NCBI GenBank assembly: GCA_964252015.1
Contig: CAXULW010000009.1
Location: 82,797 to 146,796 of the forward strand
Reading direction: 5' to 3'
Source: CAXSBR01 sp964252015
GTDB lineage: Bacteria; Actinomycetota; Actinomycetes; Mycobacteriales; Jatrophihabitantaceae
DNA length: 64,000 nt
Numbering within the stretch: position 1 is the first letter of the stretch; every line of letters starts with the position of its first letter. The notes under the pieces were generated by a model. The model was not told the origin of the DNA. It did no database searches and saw nothing but the letters and a program-made list of their open reading frames with translations. Shown piece after piece: positions 40,605-51,435 of the stretch. The translations under genes were made by a program, and so were the position numbers.

Positions 40605-43600
40605 CTAAGTGGGCAAGCCGCGCATGACCCGCAGCGCGACCGACAATGTCGCCAGGTCGGGGGTTTCCCGGCCGAGCGCCTCGGCCACGGTGCCGCGGGT
40701 CCGAGACACCCGCTCGCTGTTGCGCTGCTCCCACTGCGCCATCCGCTCCGGCGCGGGCAAGGCCGGGTCGGTCGCGCGCAGCACGGACAGCGTGATCGAG
40801 GCCAGCGCGGCGTAGACGTCGTGACGTAGCGCCGCCCGGGCCAGGGCCGACCAGCGATCGTCGCGGGGCAGGGCGGTGATGGCGGTCAGCATCCGGTCGA
40901 CGCTGAAGTGTTCCGACAGCGCGAAGTGCAGATCGGCCACTTCCTGGGCCGGCCGGCCGCTCGTCTCGGCAATCTCGACCACGTCCAGCAGCAGGAACGA
41001 GGTGAGCAGCGTCGCTACCCGGATGGCCAGTGCCTGCGGCATACCGAGGTTGACCAGGCGCGCGGTGTCGTCGGCCAGCGTCTGGCGTTCGTCGCCGCGG
41101 AGCAGGTTGATGATGTCCGGGGAGAGCGCGCGCACGGTCGGGCGGAACCGTTCGATCTCGGCACCCAGGTCGGAGATCGGGTAGCGCACGTCGATCAGCC
41201 AACGGGTCACCCGGTCGACCATGCGGCGGATGTCGAAGTAGGCCGCGTCCTGAGCCTCGGTGGAGACGACGTTGTCCAGGGCCTCGATCTCGCCCCAGAT
41301 CTGCTCCAGGTCGAACACCTGCCGGGCCACCACGTAGGACCGTGCGACCTCGGCCGCCTCCGTCCCCGCCTCTTCCAGCGCGCGGAACACGAACGTCGTC
41401 CCGGCCCGATTGACCATGTCGTTGACGACGCTGGTGGTGATGATCTCCCGGCTCAGCGGGTGGCTGGTGAGGTCGTCGGCGAAGCGGGCCGCGATCGACT
41501 GCGGGAAGTACGAGCTGAGCGCGCGGGCGAACCAGGGCTCGTCGGGCAGCCCGGACGACTCGAGCTCCTGGGTCAACGTGATCTTGACGTAGGCGGCGAG
41601 CACGGCCAGCTGCGGAGAAACGAGCCCGAGCCCGCCGGTGTCGAGCTGGGCCATCTCCTTGTCCGTGGGCAGGAATTCGAGCGCGCGGTCCAGGTGCCCG
41701 GATCGTTCCAGGTCGCGGACGAGGCGTCGGTAGACCGACACCATCGGCGCGGCCAGCCGCCGCTCCAGCCCGAGCAGGACGTTCTGCTCGTAGTTGTCCG
41801 TGAGGACGTCCTCGGCCACCTCGTCCGTCGCGGCGGCCAGCATCGGGTTGCGGTCCGCGGACGCGAGCGACCCGGCGGCGACCATCCGGTCGAGCAGGAT
41901 CTTGATGTTGACCTCGTGGTCGGAGGTGTCGACGCCGGCCGAGTTGTCGATGGCGTCGGTGTTGATGCCGCCCCCGGCGCGGGCGAACTCGATCCGCCCG
42001 AGCTGGGTGCAACCCAGGTTGCCGCCCTCACCGATCACCCGGGCGCGCAGGTCGGTCGCGTCGGCGCGCAGGGCGTCGTTGGCCTTGTCGCCCACCTGCG
42101 CGTCGGACTCGGTCGAGGCCTTGACGTAGGTGCCGATGCCGCCGTTCCACAGCAGATCGACGTCGGCGACCAGGATCGCGTGCATGAGCTGGAGCGGGGT
42201 GAGGGCAGTCGTGCCCGGGGCCAGTGCCAACGCGGCCGCGACCTGGGCCGAGATCGGGACCGACTTGACCGTGCGCGGGTAGACCCCGCCACCGTCGGAA
42301 ATCAGCGCCGGGTTGTAGTCGGCCCACGACGAGCGCGGCAGCTCGAACAGCCGGCGCCGCTCGGCGAAGGAGACCGCCGCGTCCGGGTCGGGGTCGAGGA
42401 AGATGTGGCGGTGGTCGAACGCGGCCACCAGGCGGATGTGCTCGGACAGCAGCATGCCGTTGCCGAACACGTCACCCGACATGTCACCCACACCGACCAC
42501 GGTGAAGTCCTCGCGCTGGGTGTCCAACCCGCGTTCGCGGAAGTGGTAGCGCACCGACTCCCACGCCCCGCGCGCGGTGATGCCCATGGCCTTGTGGTCG
42601 TAGCCGACCGAGCCGCCCGAAGCGAACGCGTCGCCGAGCCAGAAGCCGCGGCGCACCGCGATGGCGTTGGCGATGTCGGAGAACGTCGCCGTGCCCTTGT
42701 CCGCAGCCACGACCAGGTACGGGTCGTCAGCGTCGTAGCGCACCACCTGGGGCGGCGCTTCGATCACCTGGTCCGTGCCCGTGGTGACGTAGTTGTCGGT
42801 GACGTCGAGCAGGCTGGAGATGAACGTGCGGTAGCAGTCGATCGCCTCGGCGGTCAGGGCCTCTCGGTCTGCGGTGTCGGCCGGTGGCCGTTTGACCACG
42901 AAACCGCCCTTGGCGCCGACGGGGACGATGACGGCGTTCTTGACCATCTGGGCCTTGACCAGGCCGAGGACCTCGGTGCGAAAATCCTCGCGCCGGTCCG
43001 ACCAGCGCAACCCGCCGCGGGCGACCAGCCCGAACCTCAGGTGCACGCCTTCGACCCGCGGCGAGTAGACCCAGATCTCGAACGCGGGCCGGGGTTCGGG
43101 CAGGCCGTCGACCCGGTGTGGGTCGAGCTTGAACGCGACCGCCGGGCGGATCGCCTCCTCGGCCGCGGTCGTCCGGGTCGAGTCGGTCGCCTCCTCCGTT
43201 GCGGCGGCCGTCGTCGACGCCGGGGTCGTCGTCGAGGCTGGGATCGGCTCGGCCCCGATACGGCGGTCGTCGCGGAAGACGTTGGTCCGCAACGTCGCGG
43301 TGATCAGCCCGAGCAGCGCGCGCAGGATCCGGTCCTGGTCGAGGCTGGCCACGTCGCCCAGGGACGCTTCGATGGACGCGCTGAGCGCCTCGCTCGCGGT
43401 CGGGTCGGGTTGGCCTGGCTCGGTCGTCTGGTTGGGCTCGGTCGACTGCGCCGGCTCGGTCGGCTGAGGTGAACCGGCCGCGGACGGCTGGCGGGAGGGG
43501 TCGAAGCGGGCCTCGAACAGCTCGATCAACCGGGCGGTGATGTCCGGGTGCTCGATGAGCGTCTGCTCGATGTAGCCCTGGCTGAACGGGCTGCCGGCCT

Positions 43601-45566
43601 GGCGCAGGTACTTGGCGTACGCCCGGAGCACGGTGACCTCGCGCCAGTTCAGCCCGGCCTGCAGGACGAGGGCGTTGAACCCGTCCTGCTCGGCGTCGCC
43701 GCGCCACAGCCGGCGCAACGATTCGAGGACGTCGTCGGCGTGGGCACTGCCGGGTTGCAGCTCGACCCCGGCGGGCAGGCGCAGGCCGAAGTCGTAGATC
43801 CAGGCCGGGCGGCCGTCGCGGCGTTCCAGCTCGTACGGACGCTCGTCGAGCACCTCCATGCCCATGTGGCTGAGCATGGGCAGCACCCGGGCGAGCGAGA
43901 TGTGCGAACCGGTGCGCAGGATCTTCAGCCGCCGCTGGGCCGGTTCGTTGGGCGGTGGGGTGTAGAGCGCGAACGCCAGCCCGTCCACCTCGGGCAGTTG
44001 CTCCAGCAGGCGGATGTCGCGCACGGCGGTCTCGGCGGTGAAGTCCTCCTTGTACGCCTCGGGGAAGGCGCCGTCGTAGCGCCGCCTCAGCTCGGCCCCG
44101 TCGGCGCGCGCGGTGGACTGCGAGAGGGTGTCGCCCGCGGCGACCAGCAGCAGGTCGGACAGGTCGTCGCTCCAGCTGCGGGTGACCTCGGCGATGCGCG
44201 CCTCGACGTCGCGGTAGTCCGGGGTGGGCACCGGCTCACCGGGGCGCAGCGTGATCAAGAAGTGCAGGCGGGCCAGGCCGAGGTCGGAGATGGAGACATC
44301 GCGGGCGATCAGCGCCCCGGGCCAGGCCTCGCCGACGACGAGCCGGACGCGCCGGGTGGTCTCCGGTCCGAGCCGATCTGCGGGCAGGTACACGAGGACG
44401 GAGATGAAGTCGCGGTTCAGGTGCAGCCGCGAGAAGACGCCGACCCCGCCGTGCTGGGCTCGGTTGGACACCAAGGTGGCCAGCTTGGCCAGGTCGCCGA
44501 AATCGGCCTCCAGCAGCTCGTCGCGCGGCAGGGTGCGCAGCGCGGCGATGAGCTGGCGCCCGGTGTAGCTGTTGGCCCGCACGCCGGCCTGGGCCAGCAC
44601 GTCGCGGATCCGCTTGCGCAGCACCGGCACCCGTCCGACCATGTCGCCGGTCTCGCTGAACAGGCCGAGGAAGACGTGCACCCGAGCGGATTCGCCGTCC
44701 TGGGCCGGGGCCACGACGGTGACGCAGTCGAACCGGTCGGCGCGCAGCACGGTCGAGGTCAGCGCGGACTTGAACACGACGACGGGGGCGCCGCTGCGAA
44801 ACGCGGGAATGAGCTCGAGGGCCGAGATGTGGGCGCCGCCGCGCAGGACGCCGCCGGCCTCGGGGTCCTCGAGCGGCCGCTGGCCCGACGTGGCCGAGCT
44901 GGCCAACGCGTTGGCCGAGTACGAGGCGTGCCCCAGGATCATGAAGTTTCCGTCGGCCAACCAGCGCAGCAGGGAGCCCGCCTCGGCGCTGGTCTCGCGG
45001 TCGAACTGACCCGGGTGGTCGCGCACCGTGTCGGCCAGGCTCCTGATCAGCGCGTAGAGCCCGGGGGCGTCGTCAACGGCGTGGTGGACGTCGGTGAACA
45101 CGCCGTGGACGTCGTGGGCGAGCTCCTTCTGCTCGGCGGACGGCACCGCGGTGACCTCGGCGTGCATCCACGACTCGGCGGTCGCACCGTCGGGCAAGTC
45201 GGCGGTGTCAGCCAGGTCGTGCACGCGCAGCAGCCGCCCGTCGGCGTCCCGGCTGACGATCAGCTGCGGATGCAGGATGTTCTGCACCGGATGGCCGAAT
45301 ACCCGCAGCTCGCTCTGCAGCGAGTCCACCAGGTACGGCGCGTCGGCGGTGACGACTTCGACGGCGGACGTGTGCTCATCGAGGGTCCGGACGCGGACGA
45401 GGATCTCCCCCGGCGCGCGTCGCAGGCCGAAAGCCAGGTGATCGGCGGCAAACTGCTCGAGTTCGGCCCCGCTGCGATCGGGAAGCCACGTCGACGCCCG
45501 CTCCAGATATCGGCGCCGGAACGCGGTCGCCAGATCGGACGGGGACGTGTCGAGCGTGCTGCTCAT
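40605..45566 (-). CDS. gdh: NAD-dependent glutamate dehydrogenase, ~180 kDa class
   Basis: A 1653-residue enzyme of the large L_180 GDH class, like mycobacterial Rv2476c. It converts glutamate to 2-oxoglutarate and ammonia with NAD. The N-terminal ~700 residues contain ACT-like regulatory domains. The catalytic domain has the conserved GGLRWSDRREDFRTEV and VGAKGGF, where K886 is the catalytic Lys, then GVGDMSGDVFGNGML for NAD binding. Two low-complexity inserts rich in Thr, Pro and Glu (about residues 697-722 and 772-803) interrupt an otherwise conserved sequence. ATG 45566 is preferred to GTG 45578. Repeats and a hairpin lie upstream. A catabolic role is likely, and malic enzyme is the divergent neighbour. 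Confidence 0.95.
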   Translation of the reverse strand: MSSTLDTSPSDLATAFRRRYLERASTWLPDRSGAELEQFAADHLAFGLRRAPGEILVRVRTLDEHTSAVEVVTADAPYLVDSLQSELRVFGHPVQNILHPQLIVSRDADGRLLRVHDLADTADLPDGATAESWMHAEVTAVPSAEQKELAHDVHGVFTDVHHAVDDAPGLYALIRSLADTVRDHPGQFDRETSAEAGSLLRWLADGNFMILGHASYSANALASSATSGQRPLEDPEAGGVLRGGAHISALELIPAFRSGAPVVVFKSALTSTVLRADRFDCVTVVAPAQDGESARVHVFLGLFSETGDMVGRVPVLRKRIRDVLAQAGVRANSYTGRQLIAALRTLPRDELLEADFGDLAKLATLVSNRAQHGGVGVFSRLHLNRDFISVLVYLPADRLGPETTRRVRLVVGEAWPGALIARDVSISDLGLARLHFLITLRPGEPVPTPDYRDVEARIAEVTRSWSDDLSDLLLVAAGDTLSQSTARADGAELRRRYDGAFPEAYKEDFTAETAVRDIRLLEQLPEVDGLAFALYTPPPNEPAQRRLKILRTGSHISLARVLPMLSHMGMEVLDERPYELERRDGRPAWIYDFGLRLPAGVELQPGSAHADDVLESLRRLWRGDAEQDGFNALVLQAGLNWREVTVLRAYAKYLRQAGSPFSQGYIEQTLIEHPDITARLIELFEARFDPSRQPSAAGSPQPTEPAQSTEPNQTTEPGQPDPTASEALSASIEASLGDVASLDQDRILRALLGLITATLRTNVFRDDRRIGAEPIPASTTTPASTTAAATEEATDSTRTTAAEEAIRPAVAFKLDPHRVDGLPEPRPAFEIWVYSPRVEGVHLRFGLVARGGLRWSDRREDFRTEVLGLVKAQMVKNAVIVPVGAKGGFVVKRPPADTADREALTAEAIDCYRTFISSLLDVTDNYVTTGTDQVIEAPPQVVRYDADDPYLVVAADKGTATFSDIANAIAVRRGFWLGDAFASGGSVGYDHKAMGITARGAWESVRYHFRERGLDTQREDFTVVGVGDMSGDVFGNGMLLSEHIRLVAAFDHRHIFLDPDPDAAVSFAERRRLFELPRSSWADYNPALISDGGGVYPRTVKSVPISAQVAAALALAPGTTALTPLQLMHAILVADVDLLWNGGIGTYVKASTESDAQVGDKANDALRADATDLRARVIGEGGNLGCTQLGRIEFARAGGGINTDAIDNSAGVDTSDHEVNIKILLDRMVAAGSLASADRNPMLAAATDEVAEDVLTDNYEQNVLLGLERRLAAPMVSVYRRLVRDLERSGHLDRALEFLPTDKEMAQLDTGGLGLVSPQLAVLAAYVKITLTQELESSGLPDEPWFARALSSYFPQSIAARFADDLTSHPLSREIITTSVVNDMVNRAGTTFVFRALEEAGTEAAEVARSYVVARQVFDLEQIWGEIEALDNVVSTEAQDAAYFDIRRMVDRVTRWLIDVRYPISDLGAEIERFRPTVRALSPDIINLLRGDERQTLADDTARLVNLGMPQALAIRVATLLTSFLLLDVVEIAETSGRPAQEVADLHFALSEHFSVDRMLTAITALPRDDRWSALARAALRHDVYAALASITLSVLRATDPALPAPERMAQWEQRNSERVSRTRGTVAEALGRETPDLATLSVALRVMRGLPT

Positions 45567-45595
45567 GGTTTGAGTCACCTCGTTGTGACATTGGT

Positions 45596-45629
45596 GTTAT
45601 GACGGGGCAGTTATGACGGGTACTGCCCC
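45596..45629 (-). promoter_or_regulatory. Direct repeats and hairpin upstream of NAD-GDH
   Basis: GTTATGACGGG occurs at 45596-45606 and 45610-45620 (14-bp period). GGGGCAGT (45604-45611) and ACTGCCCC (45622-45629) form a perfect 8-bp stem. Both lie 30 to 63 bp upstream of the GDH start, suitable for an operator or leader structure. The rest of the 294-bp gap to the malic enzyme gene shows three imperfect copies of CATGACCACGAT (45748, 45777, 45860). Confidence 0.45.
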
Positions 45630-45860
45630 CATCGAACCATTACCGCCCGGTCCGCGGACCGTCCACGGGCACGATCCCGCCCCGTTCGTGTCGCAGATCG
45701 CTCCCGCTTCCCGCCGGATTCCTCCCCACGACTGGCAGGATGCGCCTCATGACCACGATGCGCCCCGCCGAGCGCCCATGACCACGATCCCTCCCGCAGA
45801 CCGCCGGCGCTCCGGTCCTCGCTCGTCCCTCGCTGCGATCCTCACGCCGGAGGCCTGCTC

Positions 45861-47303
<1,443 letters not shown>

Positions 47304-47308
47304 GTTCC

Positions 47309-47374
47309 CGCGCTTCGCTGGTCGGGGTGCTGCATGCGGACCCGGTCAAGCGTCCCGCCGACCAGCAGAGCGCG
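47309..47374. terminator. Bidirectional hairpin between convergent genes
   Basis: A 17-bp inverted repeat with two internal mismatches (47309-47325 and 47358-47374; CGCGCTTCGCTGGTCGG and its partner) fills the gap between malic enzyme and the aminotransferase. Confidence 0.65.
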
Positions 47375-47385
47375 AGATGCAGGGG

Positions 47386-48483
47386 TCAGCGCAGGGCGGT
47401 GGCCGCGGCGAGCAAGGTGTCGTTCTCGGCGGCGGTGCCGATGGTGATGCGGACTCCTGCGCCGGCGAACGCACGCACGATCACGCCGTGTTCCTCGCCG
47501 CCGTGGGCCCATTCGGTGGTCGCGTCGCCGAGCGGTATCCAGACGAAGTTGGCCTGCGACGCCACCACGGGATAACCCAGGGCGAGCAGGCGGTCGTACA
47601 CGCGAGACCGTTCAGCCACGACCTCGGTCACCCGCTGCATGAGCTGCTGCTCGGCCTGCGGCTCGAGGCAGGCCAACGCCGCCTCCTGGGCGAGCGTGCT
47701 CACCGCGAACGGGATCTGCACCTGCCGCAGCGCCCGGGCCACCGCCGGGTCGGCGGCGACGCCGTAGCCGACCCGCAGCCCGGCCAGGCCGTAGGCCTTG
47801 GAGAACGTCCGCAACACCAGCACGTTGGCCCGGTCGAGGTACGCCGTACCGTCCGGCACGTCAACGTCGGTGACGAACTCGCGGTAGGCCTCGTCGAGCA
47901 CGACGAGCACGCGGGACGGGACCCGGTCGAGCAGCGTCTCGAGTTCCGCGCGGCGCACCGCGGTGCCGGTCGGGTTGTTGGGGCTGCACACGAACATGAC
48001 CCGGGTGCGCGGGGTGACCGCGGCGGCGAGCGCGTCGAGGTCGAAGCTCTGATCCGGACGCAGGGGTACCTGCACCGACTGGGCTCCGGCCACCGTGGTC
48101 AGGATCGGATAGGCCTCAAACGTTCGCCACGGGTACAGCACCTCGTCGTCCGGGCCGGCCATGACCTGCACGACCTGCTGGCACAACGCAACTGAGCCGC
48201 ACCCGACCGCGAGCTGGTCGACGCCGACGTCCAGTCGGGCGGCGAGCCGAGTACGCAGCGCGACCGAACCGAGGTCGGGGTACCGGTTGACCGACCCGAG
48301 CACCTCAGCCACCCGTTCAGCCACGGCCGGCAGCAGCGGGTACGCGGTCTCGTTGCTGGCCAGCTTGATCGCGCCGGGAACGGTGCGTCCGGGCACGTAC
48401 GCGGGCAGGGTGGCCAGGGCGGGGCGCACGGTGACGCCGCCGCCGGTCCCGGCGGGCGTGCCCTCCGTGGCGCTCACCGGCAT
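47386..48483 (-). CDS. Histidinol-phosphate/aromatic aminotransferase (HisC2/Pat-like)
   Basis: A 365-residue class-I/II PLP aminotransferase. It has KLASNETAYPL near the N-terminus, SPNNPTGTAV, LDEAYREFV (Asp and Tyr contacting PLP), TFSKAYGLAGLRVGYG with the PLP Lys, and R-binding VRITIGTAAEN. HisC-like enzymes of this type in corynebacteria and mycobacteria often act as phenylalanine/aromatic aminotransferases (Pat). Location about 1.6 kb from pheA supports a role in phenylalanine formation from phenylpyruvate, but imidazole-acetol-phosphate activity cannot be excluded. The start is ATG 48483. Confidence 0.88.
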   Translation of the reverse strand: MPVSATEGTPAGTGGGVTVRPALATLPAYVPGRTVPGAIKLASNETAYPLLPAVAERVAEVLGSVNRYPDLGSVALRTRLAARLDVGVDQLAVGCGSVALCQQVVQVMAGPDDEVLYPWRTFEAYPILTTVAGAQSVQVPLRPDQSFDLDALAAAVTPRTRVMFVCSPNNPTGTAVRRAELETLLDRVPSRVLVVLDEAYREFVTDVDVPDGTAYLDRANVLVLRTFSKAYGLAGLRVGYGVAADPAVARALRQVQIPFAVSTLAQEAALACLEPQAEQQLMQRVTEVVAERSRVYDRLLALGYPVVASQANFVWIPLGDATTEWAHGGEEHGVIVRAFAGAGVRITIGTAAENDTLLAAATALR

Positions 48484-48523
48484 TGCGCAACGGTAGCGGA
48501 GCGGACCCCGGTCGAGCCGACGC

Positions 48524-49120
48524 TCATCGGAACACCGAGCCGAACGCGATCAGCGCGAACACCGCGAACAGGGCGCCGGCCGCGCGCTGGATCAGGTGCA
48601 ACGGGAACCGTCGCTGGATCACCACGCCGACCACGGTCGCAAGCCACGCCACGGCCATCAACGCGATGAACGCGGCCAGGCCGACCGCGATCGGTTGCCC
48701 GTAGTGGGCAACGAGACCGGCCGTGGCCAGCTGGCTCGCGTCGCCCCACTCGGCCGCAAACAGCACGCCGAAAGCGATCGTGGCGATCCGGTGGCCGGGC
48801 AGCTGCTCGGCTGATGCCACCGCGGCTTCGGCCTCCTCCTCGTCCTTGCTGAAGCCCTCCCGCAGCAGCAGCACCGCGCCGACCAGGAACAACACTCCGA
48901 CGACGATCTCGAGCACCTTGTGGGGCAGCAGATGGAGCAACCCGCCCGCGGTGACGGCAATGACGCACTGAACCGCGAACGCGCCGGCCACGCCGACCAG
49001 GACGGGGCCGCGGCGGTAGCGGGTCGACAGCACGAGCGTGGCGACCAGGGTCTTGTCGGGGAGTTCGACGGCGAGGATGGCCACGAAGGCGATGGCGAAC
49101 ACGCCGAGGATGTCGAGCAC
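48524..49120 (-). CDS. GDT1/TMEM165 (UPF0016) family cation exporter
   Basis: A 198-residue membrane protein with six segments in two inverted halves. Each half carries the family motif: VELPDKT in the first and AEWGDAS in the second, whose acidic residues bind the cation. Family members exchange Mn2+ or Ca2+ for protons. Here Mn2+ export is most likely by analogy with bacterial MneA/MntX. A charged loop (KDEEEAEAAV) separates the halves. Start is GTG 49120 with AAGG and GGGGAG upstream. It is divergent from the DUF4446 gene across 78 bp. Confidence 0.88.
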   Translation of the reverse strand: MLDILGVFAIAFVAILAVELPDKTLVATLVLSTRYRRGPVLVGVAGAFAVQCVIAVTAGGLLHLLPHKVLEIVVGVLFLVGAVLLLREGFSKDEEEAEAAVASAEQLPGHRIATIAFGVLFAAEWGDASQLATAGLVAHYGQPIAVGLAAFIALMAVAWLATVVGVVIQRRFPLHLIQRAAGALFAVFALIAFGSVFR

Positions 49121-49198
49121 GCCTTCATTCTCCCCGAAACTCGGGGCCTGCCTCGCCGACGCCGCCCGGCACCGTCGTCGGCGGCTAGCCTTGCGACG

Positions 49199-49999
49199 AT
49201 GCTCACGGTTCTCGTCATCGTCGCCCTCGTGGTGGGTCTGGGCGGGCTGGTCGCCGGATTTCTGGCGTTGGTCACATTGGGTCGGCTCCGCCGCGGCGTC
49301 GGCCTGCTCGGGCGCGGTGGGCCCGGCGGGCGGGAGTCGTTCCTCGAGGCGAGCGCCCGTCATGCCGATGCCGCTGACCGGACCCGGGCCGACTTCGAGG
49401 TCCTGCGTGGCGAGTTCGCCGCGCTCAGCGACCAGCTGGCCCGGCTGGGGGGCGAGTTCGACGCGCTGCGCAACGGGGTCCTGGCCGAGCTCGATCGGAT
49501 CCGCGTCGCGTCGGCTGATCTCGCCCGGACCGACCTGGGCCAGGTCATCGAAGCCGAGCGTGCGGAACGTCTACGCCATCTGGACGAGCTCCGCAGACGG
49601 GTCGAGTCCGACTTCGCGGAGATGCGGGCCGAGGTGGAGCAGGTGCATCGGGCGTTGGCCGACGAGACCCGATCCGAACGGGCCCGGCTGGCCGCAGACA
49701 ACTCCGCCGCCCGCGACCAGCTGCGCGCCGCGATGGACAAGGTCGAGAAGGTAATCTCTACCGCGCTGCGTCGGGTGGCGCTCGTGCGCTACGACGCCTT
49801 CGACGCGTTCGACTCCAGCGGTGGGCGGCTGTCGTTCTCCCTGGCCGTGCTCGACTCGCGCGGGGACGGCGTCACGTTGACGGCCCTGTCCGGGCGCGAG
49901 GAGACCCGGATCTACGCCAAACCCATCAGCGCCGGCGTCGGCGCCACCGAACTCTCGCCCGAGGAACGCCAAGCAGTAAAGGCGGCGCTGGCCAGCTGA
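49199..49999 (+). CDS. DUF4446 protein with long coiled coil
   Basis: A 266-residue protein. An N-terminal membrane segment (2-24) and a Gly/Arg-rich turn are followed by a long charged coiled coil (about 45-190, with Leu/Ala heptads). The C-terminal DUF4446 region reads ALRRVALVRYDAFDAF, LSFSLAVLDSRGDGVTL and YAKPISAG, ending LSPEERQAV. DUF4446 proteins usually have a much shorter helical spacer; the coiled coil here is extended. They sit near pheA and serS in actinobacteria, and their function is unknown. Topology suggests a cytoplasmic scaffold anchored at the membrane. Start ATG 49199. Confidence 0.85.
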   Translation: MLTVLVIVALVVGLGGLVAGFLALVTLGRLRRGVGLLGRGGPGGRESFLEASARHADAADRTRADFEVLRGEFAALSDQLARLGGEFDALRNGVLAELDRIRVASADLARTDLGQVIEAERAERLRHLDELRRRVESDFAEMRAEVEQVHRALADETRSERARLAADNSAARDQLRAAMDKVEKVISTALRRVALVRYDAFDAFDSSGGRLSFSLAVLDSRGDGVTLTALSGREETRIYAKPISAGVGATELSPEERQAVKAALAS

Positions 50000-50014
50000 C
50001 CGACGGCCCACCCA

Positions 50015-50082
50015 CCCGACTCCGCGCCCGCCAGGGACGCGATCGTGCCGCCCGTAGCGTCCCTGGCGGACGCGGAGTCGGG
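50015..50082. repeat. Palindromic repeat element, copy B
   Basis: A near-perfect palindrome: 26-base arms (50015-50040, 50057-50082) with one mismatched pair and a 16-base loop, between DUF4446 and pheA. It is the second copy of the element at 40530-40597. It should form a very stable hairpin and could end the DUF4446 transcript. Confidence 0.85.
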
Positions 50083-50109
50083 AACATACCCGGGGCGTAC
50101 CCTCACGCG

Positions 50110-51060
50110 GTGCCTGCCCGCTACGGATTCCTCGGCCCGGAGGGCACGTTCGCCCACGCCGCCCTGCGCGCCATGCCGCCGGCGGCCGGCGCCGAGCTGG
50201 TGCCGTTCGCGACCGTGACCCAGGCGATCGACGCCGTTCGCCGAGCCGACGTCGACGGCGCCCTGGTGCCCCTGGAGAACTCGATCGAGGGTGCCGTACC
50301 GGCCACCCTGGACGAACTGGCCGGCGGTAGCGAACCGCTGGTGATCGTGGCCGAGACCTACCTGCCGGTGCTGTTCGACCTGTTGGTGCGTCCCGGCACC
50401 GCCCTGGATGATGTCGCCACCCTGGCCACGCATCCGCACGCCGAGGCCCAGGTGCGCCGCTTCCTGCTCGACACCCTGCCCGCCGCGGTGGTGACCCTGC
50501 TCGGCTCGACCGCGGCCGGGGCGGCGGCGGTGGCGGCCAACGAGTTCGACGCCGCGGTGGCCCCGCCGATCGCCGGCGAGCTCTACGGCCTCGACGTGCT
50601 GGCCCACGACATCGCCGACCACCAGGGCGCGGTGACCCGGTTCGTACTGCTCGCCCGGCCCCTACGGCCCCCGCCGCCCACCGGCAACGACCGCACGACC
50701 CTGGTCGCGTACCTGCGCGAGGATCACTCCGGGGCGCTGCTGGAGATCCTCACCGAGTTCGCCATGCGCGGGGTCAACCTGACCCGCATCGAGTCGCGCC
50801 CGACCAAGGCCGGCCTGGGCCAGTACTGCTTCAGCATCGACTGTGAAGGCCACATCTACGACGCCCGGGTCGGCGACGCGGTGGCCGCGGTGCACCGCAT
50901 CTGCGCCGAGGTCCGGTTCCTGGGCAGTTACGTCCGGGCCGACGGGCGCCAGGGACCGGTGCCGATCGGGCGGACCGACGATGCGTTCGCGGACTCGGTC
51001 ACCTGGTTGGCCCGGATCCGGGCCGACGGCCACGGCAGCCCGCAGAGCGCGCCCGGCTAG
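50110..51060 (+). CDS. pheA: Prephenate dehydratase
   Basis: A 316-residue monofunctional prephenate dehydratase, converting prephenate to phenylpyruvate for phenylalanine synthesis. The catalytic domain shows YGFLGPEGTFAHAAL, LVPLENSIEGAV and HQGAVTRFVLLAR, with the Thr-Arg-Phe catalytic motif. The ACT domain at the C-terminus has HSGALLEILTEFA (GALV-type motif) and LTRIESRPTKAGLGQY (ESRP motif), which bind phenylalanine for feedback inhibition. The GTG at 50110 begins the conserved N-terminus. The Pat-like aminotransferase nearby could complete the pathway. Confidence 0.95.
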   Translation: MPARYGFLGPEGTFAHAALRAMPPAAGAELVPFATVTQAIDAVRRADVDGALVPLENSIEGAVPATLDELAGGSEPLVIVAETYLPVLFDLLVRPGTALDDVATLATHPHAEAQVRRFLLDTLPAAVVTLLGSTAAGAAAVAANEFDAAVAPPIAGELYGLDVLAHDIADHQGAVTRFVLLARPLRPPPPTGNDRTTLVAYLREDHSGALLEILTEFAMRGVNLTRIESRPTKAGLGQYCFSIDCEGHIYDARVGDAVAAVHRICAEVRFLGSYVRADGRQGPVPIGRTDDAFADSVTWLARIRADGHGSPQSAPG

Positions 51061-51114
51061 TCCCATACGAAGGCGGCAGGCCGGACACCCCCGCGGGCGG
51101 CAGAAAGGCGGGCG

Positions 51115-51435
51115 TCAGAGGTACAGGCCGGTGCCCTCGTCCACGCGCTGAGCCGCCACTGCGTGCACGTCCCGCTCACGCAGGAGCAGGTAGGACTCGC
51201 CCGAGATCTCGACCTCGTGCCGGTCGTCGGGGCTGAAGAGCACCCGGTCGCCGACCTCGACCGCGCGCACATGATTGCCGACCGCGAGCACCTCGGCCCA
51301 GTCCAGTCGTTTGGAGATCTGCGCCGTCGCCGGAATGAGGATGCCACCGGAGGACCGCCGATCCCCTTCCTCGGTCGTCGCCTTCACCAGGACGCGGTCG
51401 TGGAGCATCCTGATCGGCAGCCGGGACGAACTCAC
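51115..51435 (-). CDS. GroES-like (Cpn10-fold) protein
   Basis: A 106-residue beta-barrel protein of the chaperonin-10 fold. It reads IRMLHDRVLVKA, SSGGILIPATAQ (mobile-loop region), WAEVLAVGNHVRAVEVGDRVLFSP and ESYLLLRERDVHAV. It is not the canonical groES (no groEL beside it, diverged loop, and an added N- and C-terminus). Such paralogues are common in actinomycetes and may be alternative co-chaperonins. GTG 51435 is the start. It is divergent from the TagF-like gene across about 190 bp, in which TATCCT near 51533 could be a -10 box. Confidence 0.85.
   Translation of the reverse strand: MSSSRLPIRMLHDRVLVKATTEEGDRRSSGGILIPATAQISKRLDWAEVLAVGNHVRAVEVGDRVLFSPDDRHEVEISGESYLLLRERDVHAVAAQRVDEGTGLYL

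Noticed and set aside
40908..43472. 854-codon frame on the plus strand
   Set aside because: It is the antisense shadow of the conserved NAD-glutamate dehydrogenase, Arg/Gly/Val-biased and without motifs.
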